The position numbers were made by a program, and so were the translations under genes. From positions 1-8,983 of the forward strand of contig CAJYBF010000028.1 in the NCBI GenBank assembly GCA_913064935.1: a stretch of DNA of 8,983 bases, given 5' to 3'. Of the stretch, positions 7,230 through 8,983 are shown piece after piece. Source of the stretch: an uncultured Mollicutes bacterium (lineage in GTDB: Bacteria > Bacillota_I > Bacilli_A > MAG-NZ). Under the pieces are notes generated by a model. It did not search any database, was not told the DNA's origin, and saw only the letters and a list, made by a program, of their open reading frames with translations. Each line of letters opens with the position of its first letter. Position 1 is the first letter of the stretch.

Positions 7230-8321
7230 GTGGACAAGAATTCTAAAATATATATAGCTGGGCACAGAGGTTTAGTTGGCTCAGCTATTGTGAACAACCT
7301 AAAAGCTAAAGGCTATACAAATATAATTGGAAGGACACATTCTGAACTAAACCTTTTAGATCAGGAAGCAGTCGCTAAGTTTTTTCAAGACGAAAAACCT
7401 GAATATGTGTTCTTGGCAGCTGCAAAAGTAGGTGGAATAGTTGCAAATAACACATACCGCGCAGACTTTATCTATGAAAACTTACAGATACAAAACAATA
7501 TCATCCATCAAAGCTATAAAAATGATGTTAAAAAGCTTATGTTTTTAGGAAGTACATGTATTTATCCAAAAAATGCACCACAACCAATGCCTGAAGACTG
7601 TTTACTAACGGATACCTTAGAATACACAAATGAACCGTATGCTATATCAAAAATAGCAGGTATAAAGATGTGTGAGTCTTATAACTTGCAATACGGAACA
7701 AACTATATCTCTGTAATGCCAACAAACCTTTATGGTCCAAATGATAACTTTGATTTAGAAAAATCACATGTACTTCCAGCATTGATACGAAAAATACATT
7801 GTGCAAAACTTTTAAATGAGGGTAAGTATGAGGCAGTTGTTAAAGACCTGAATGTAAAGAACATTGACGAAGCTAAAGCTTATTTAGCTGACTTTGGTGT
7901 GGATAAAAATAGAGTAGAGATCTGGGGCTCGGGTCAACCGATGAGAGAATTCCTTTGGTCTGAAGATATGGCCGATGCCTGTGTCTTTATCATGGAAAAT
8001 AGGGAGTTTGAAGATACATATACTCTAAAATTAGATTCAAATACAACTTGTAGTCCAAATGAAATTAAAAACCAAGAAATTCGCAATACCCATATCAATA
8101 TTGGCACTGGTGTGGACATTTCTATTAGAGAGCTAGCCGAAATGATTAAAAGTATCGTTGGCTTTAAAGGCGAGCTTTATTTCAATATAGATAAGCCGGA
8201 TGGAACAATGAAAAAACTTACGGATGTATCTAAACTTCATGCTCTTGGTTGGAAGCATAAGGTTGAATTGAAAAGTGGTATAGAAAAAATGTATGACTGG
8301 TATATAGGAAAGATAAAATGA
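7230..8321 (+). CDS. fcl: GDP-L-fucose synthase (GDP-4-keto-6-deoxymannose 3,5-epimerase/4-reductase)
   Basis: Epimerises the Gmd product at C3 and C5 and reduces it with NADPH to GDP-L-fucose. Visible signatures: the Rossmann loop [32 protein letters not shown] with S108 and C110, [11 protein letters not shown] with Y137 and K141, NLYGPNDNF, and [10 protein letters not shown] with H180. All fall one residue after the E. coli catalytic set S107, C109, Y136, K140, H179. [14 protein letters not shown] and [16 protein letters not shown] complete the family pattern. At 363 residues it is about 42 longer than the E. coli enzyme. The extra length sits in two places: residues about 194-228 (helical, after CAK) and about 258-285 (polar, after IMEN). 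Similar longer forms occur in Campylobacterota and Bacteroidetes as far as I recall, so I read them as lineage loops. The start is GTG, eight bases after the gmd stop. Its stop overlaps the ugd start as ATGA. Confidence 0.96.
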   Translation: MDKNSKIYIAGHRGLVGSAIVNNLKAKGYTNIIGRTHSELNLLDQEAVAKFFQDEKPEYVFLAAAKVGGIVANNTYRADFIYENLQIQNNIIHQSYKNDVKKLMFLGSTCIYPKNAPQPMPEDCLLTDTLEYTNEPYAISKIAGIKMCESYNLQYGTNYISVMPTNLYGPNDNFDLEKSHVLPALIRKIHCAKLLNEGKYEAVVKDLNVKNIDEAKAYLADFGVDKNRVEIWGSGQPMREFLWSEDMADACVFIMENREFEDTYTLKLDSNTTCSPNEIKNQEIRNTHINIGTGVDISIRELAEMIKSIVGFKGELYFNIDKPDGTMKKLTDVSKLHALGWKHKVELKSGIEKMYDWYIGKIK

Positions 8322-8974
8322 AAATTGCAATTGCTGGGACGGGTTACGTCGGGTTGTCTAATGGGATTCTTTTAGCACAGCACAACGAAGTAATCGCACT
8401 AGACATCATCCCTGAAAAGATAGAAATGCTGAATGCTAAAAAGTCACCAATTGAAGATAAAGAGATTGAAGAATATCTTTTAAGAGATGATCTTGACTTC
8501 AAAGCAACTCTAGATAAATCAGAAGCCTATAAAGGTGCTGACTTTGTCATAATAGCAACGCCAACAGACTATGATGAAGAAACAAACTACTTTAATACAA
8601 AGACTATAGAATATGTCATTGCAGATGTGCTTGAATATAATCAAGACGCATTGATGGTTATCAAGTCTACTATACCAGTAGGTTACGTAGATCGAGTTAA
8701 GGAAAACTTTCAAACAAAAAATATTATTTTTTCTCCAGAATTTTTAAGAGAAGGGTCTGCACTTTATGACACTTTATACCCGTCTCGTATTATTGTGGGT
8801 GAAAAAAGCGAAAGAGCAAAACTTTTTGCAGACATTCTTATGCAGGGAGCAGTTAAAGAAAATATTCCTACGATCTTTACTGACTCTATCGACGCAGATG
8901 CGATTAAACTTTTTGCAAACACCTATTTAGCTATGCGTGTTCATTACTTTAATTATTTGGACACTTATCCATAA
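8318..8974 (+). CDS. ugd: UDP-glucose 6-dehydrogenase, N-terminal part, ended by an in-frame TAA
   Basis: Ugd oxidises UDP-glucose twice with NAD+ to give UDP-glucuronate. The visible 218 residues follow the E. coli-type Ugd (about 388 residues) closely: the Rossmann loop [10 protein letters not shown] (7-16), ATPTDYD, KSTIPVG (116-122), SPEFLREG (139-146, with E141 and E145) and [14 protein letters not shown] with K197 and N201. The text then becomes [14 protein letters not shown], where Ugd normally reads close to xYFNELDTYAE. After the TAA the frame goes on I-H-G, as expected for this protein. The catalytic cysteine (GYCLPKD block) and the C-terminal UDP-sugar-binding domain would be missing, so a product ending here would be inactive. 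Either the gene is broken or the last bases are misread. The ATG overlaps the fcl stop by four bases, with AGGAAAG at 8306-8312. Confidence 0.9.
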   Translation: MKIAIAGTGYVGLSNGILLAQHNEVIALDIIPEKIEMLNAKKSPIEDKEIEEYLLRDDLDFKATLDKSEAYKGADFVIIATPTDYDEETNYFNTKTIEYVIADVLEYNQDALMVIKSTIPVGYVDRVKENFQTKNIIFSPEFLREGSALYDTLYPSRIIVGEKSERAKLFADILMQGAVKENIPTIFTDSIDADAIKLFANTYLAMRVHYFNYLDTYP

Positions 8975-8983
8975 ATACATGGA

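Noticed and set aside
1920..8713. Minus-strand open frames of about 60-76 codons
   Set aside because: All lie opposite well-supported + strand genes, have no family resemblance and no good ribosome binding sites, so they are shadows.
1..8983. CRISPR array, insertion sequence or rRNA genes
   Set aside because: No regularly spaced direct repeats of CRISPR length, no transposase-like protein with terminal inverted repeats, and no rRNA-like sequence were seen on reading either strand.

Overview
The window is low in GC and gene-dense, with every recognisable gene on the + strand. It looks like a member of the Campylobacterota (epsilon-proteobacteria, Sulfurimonas/Sulfuricurvum-like). The grounds are the AT-rich codon use, the type of the nucleotide-sugar enzymes, and a promoter with T-rich tracts every 11 bp instead of a clear -35 box. 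This placement is an inference from style and protein flavour, not from a marker gene.

Left part (2-4272): a defence-like block. It opens with the 3' two-thirds or less of a type I restriction R subunit (HsdR/EcoEI-like helicase-translocase), cut by the window edge. After a 128-base gap follow three very AT-rich genes: a stand-alone DUF262 (ParB/GmrS-like) protein, a HEPN protein of the MAE_28990/MAE_18760 type whose start touches or overlaps the DUF262 stop, and a protein of unknown family with what looks like a divergent PD-(D/E)xK nuclease core. The DUF262 plus HEPN pair is a plausible two-component anti-phage or toxin-antitoxin-like module; the third gene may belong to it or be a passenger.

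Middle (4273-4722): 450 bases with no convincing gene. Its right end holds a good promoter: four T-rich tracts exactly 11 bases apart, then TATACT.

Right part (4723-8983): a tightly packed nucleotide-sugar operon, manC - gmd - fcl - ugd. ManC makes GDP-mannose from mannose-1-phosphate and probably also interconverts fructose-6-P and mannose-6-P. Gmd and Fcl turn GDP-mannose into GDP-L-fucose. Ugd would make UDP-glucuronate. Together they supply precursors for a capsule, exopolysaccharide or O-antigen. gmd starts with TTG and fcl with GTG, each behind a good ribosome binding site, and ugd overlaps fcl by ATGA.

The ugd reading frame hits a TAA only nine bases before the window ends, although the codons after it (I-H-G) still look like Ugd. 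This is either a recent nonsense mutation or bad sequence at a contig end. Restriction/defence genes beside a surface-polysaccharide operon suggest an accessory, transferable region.
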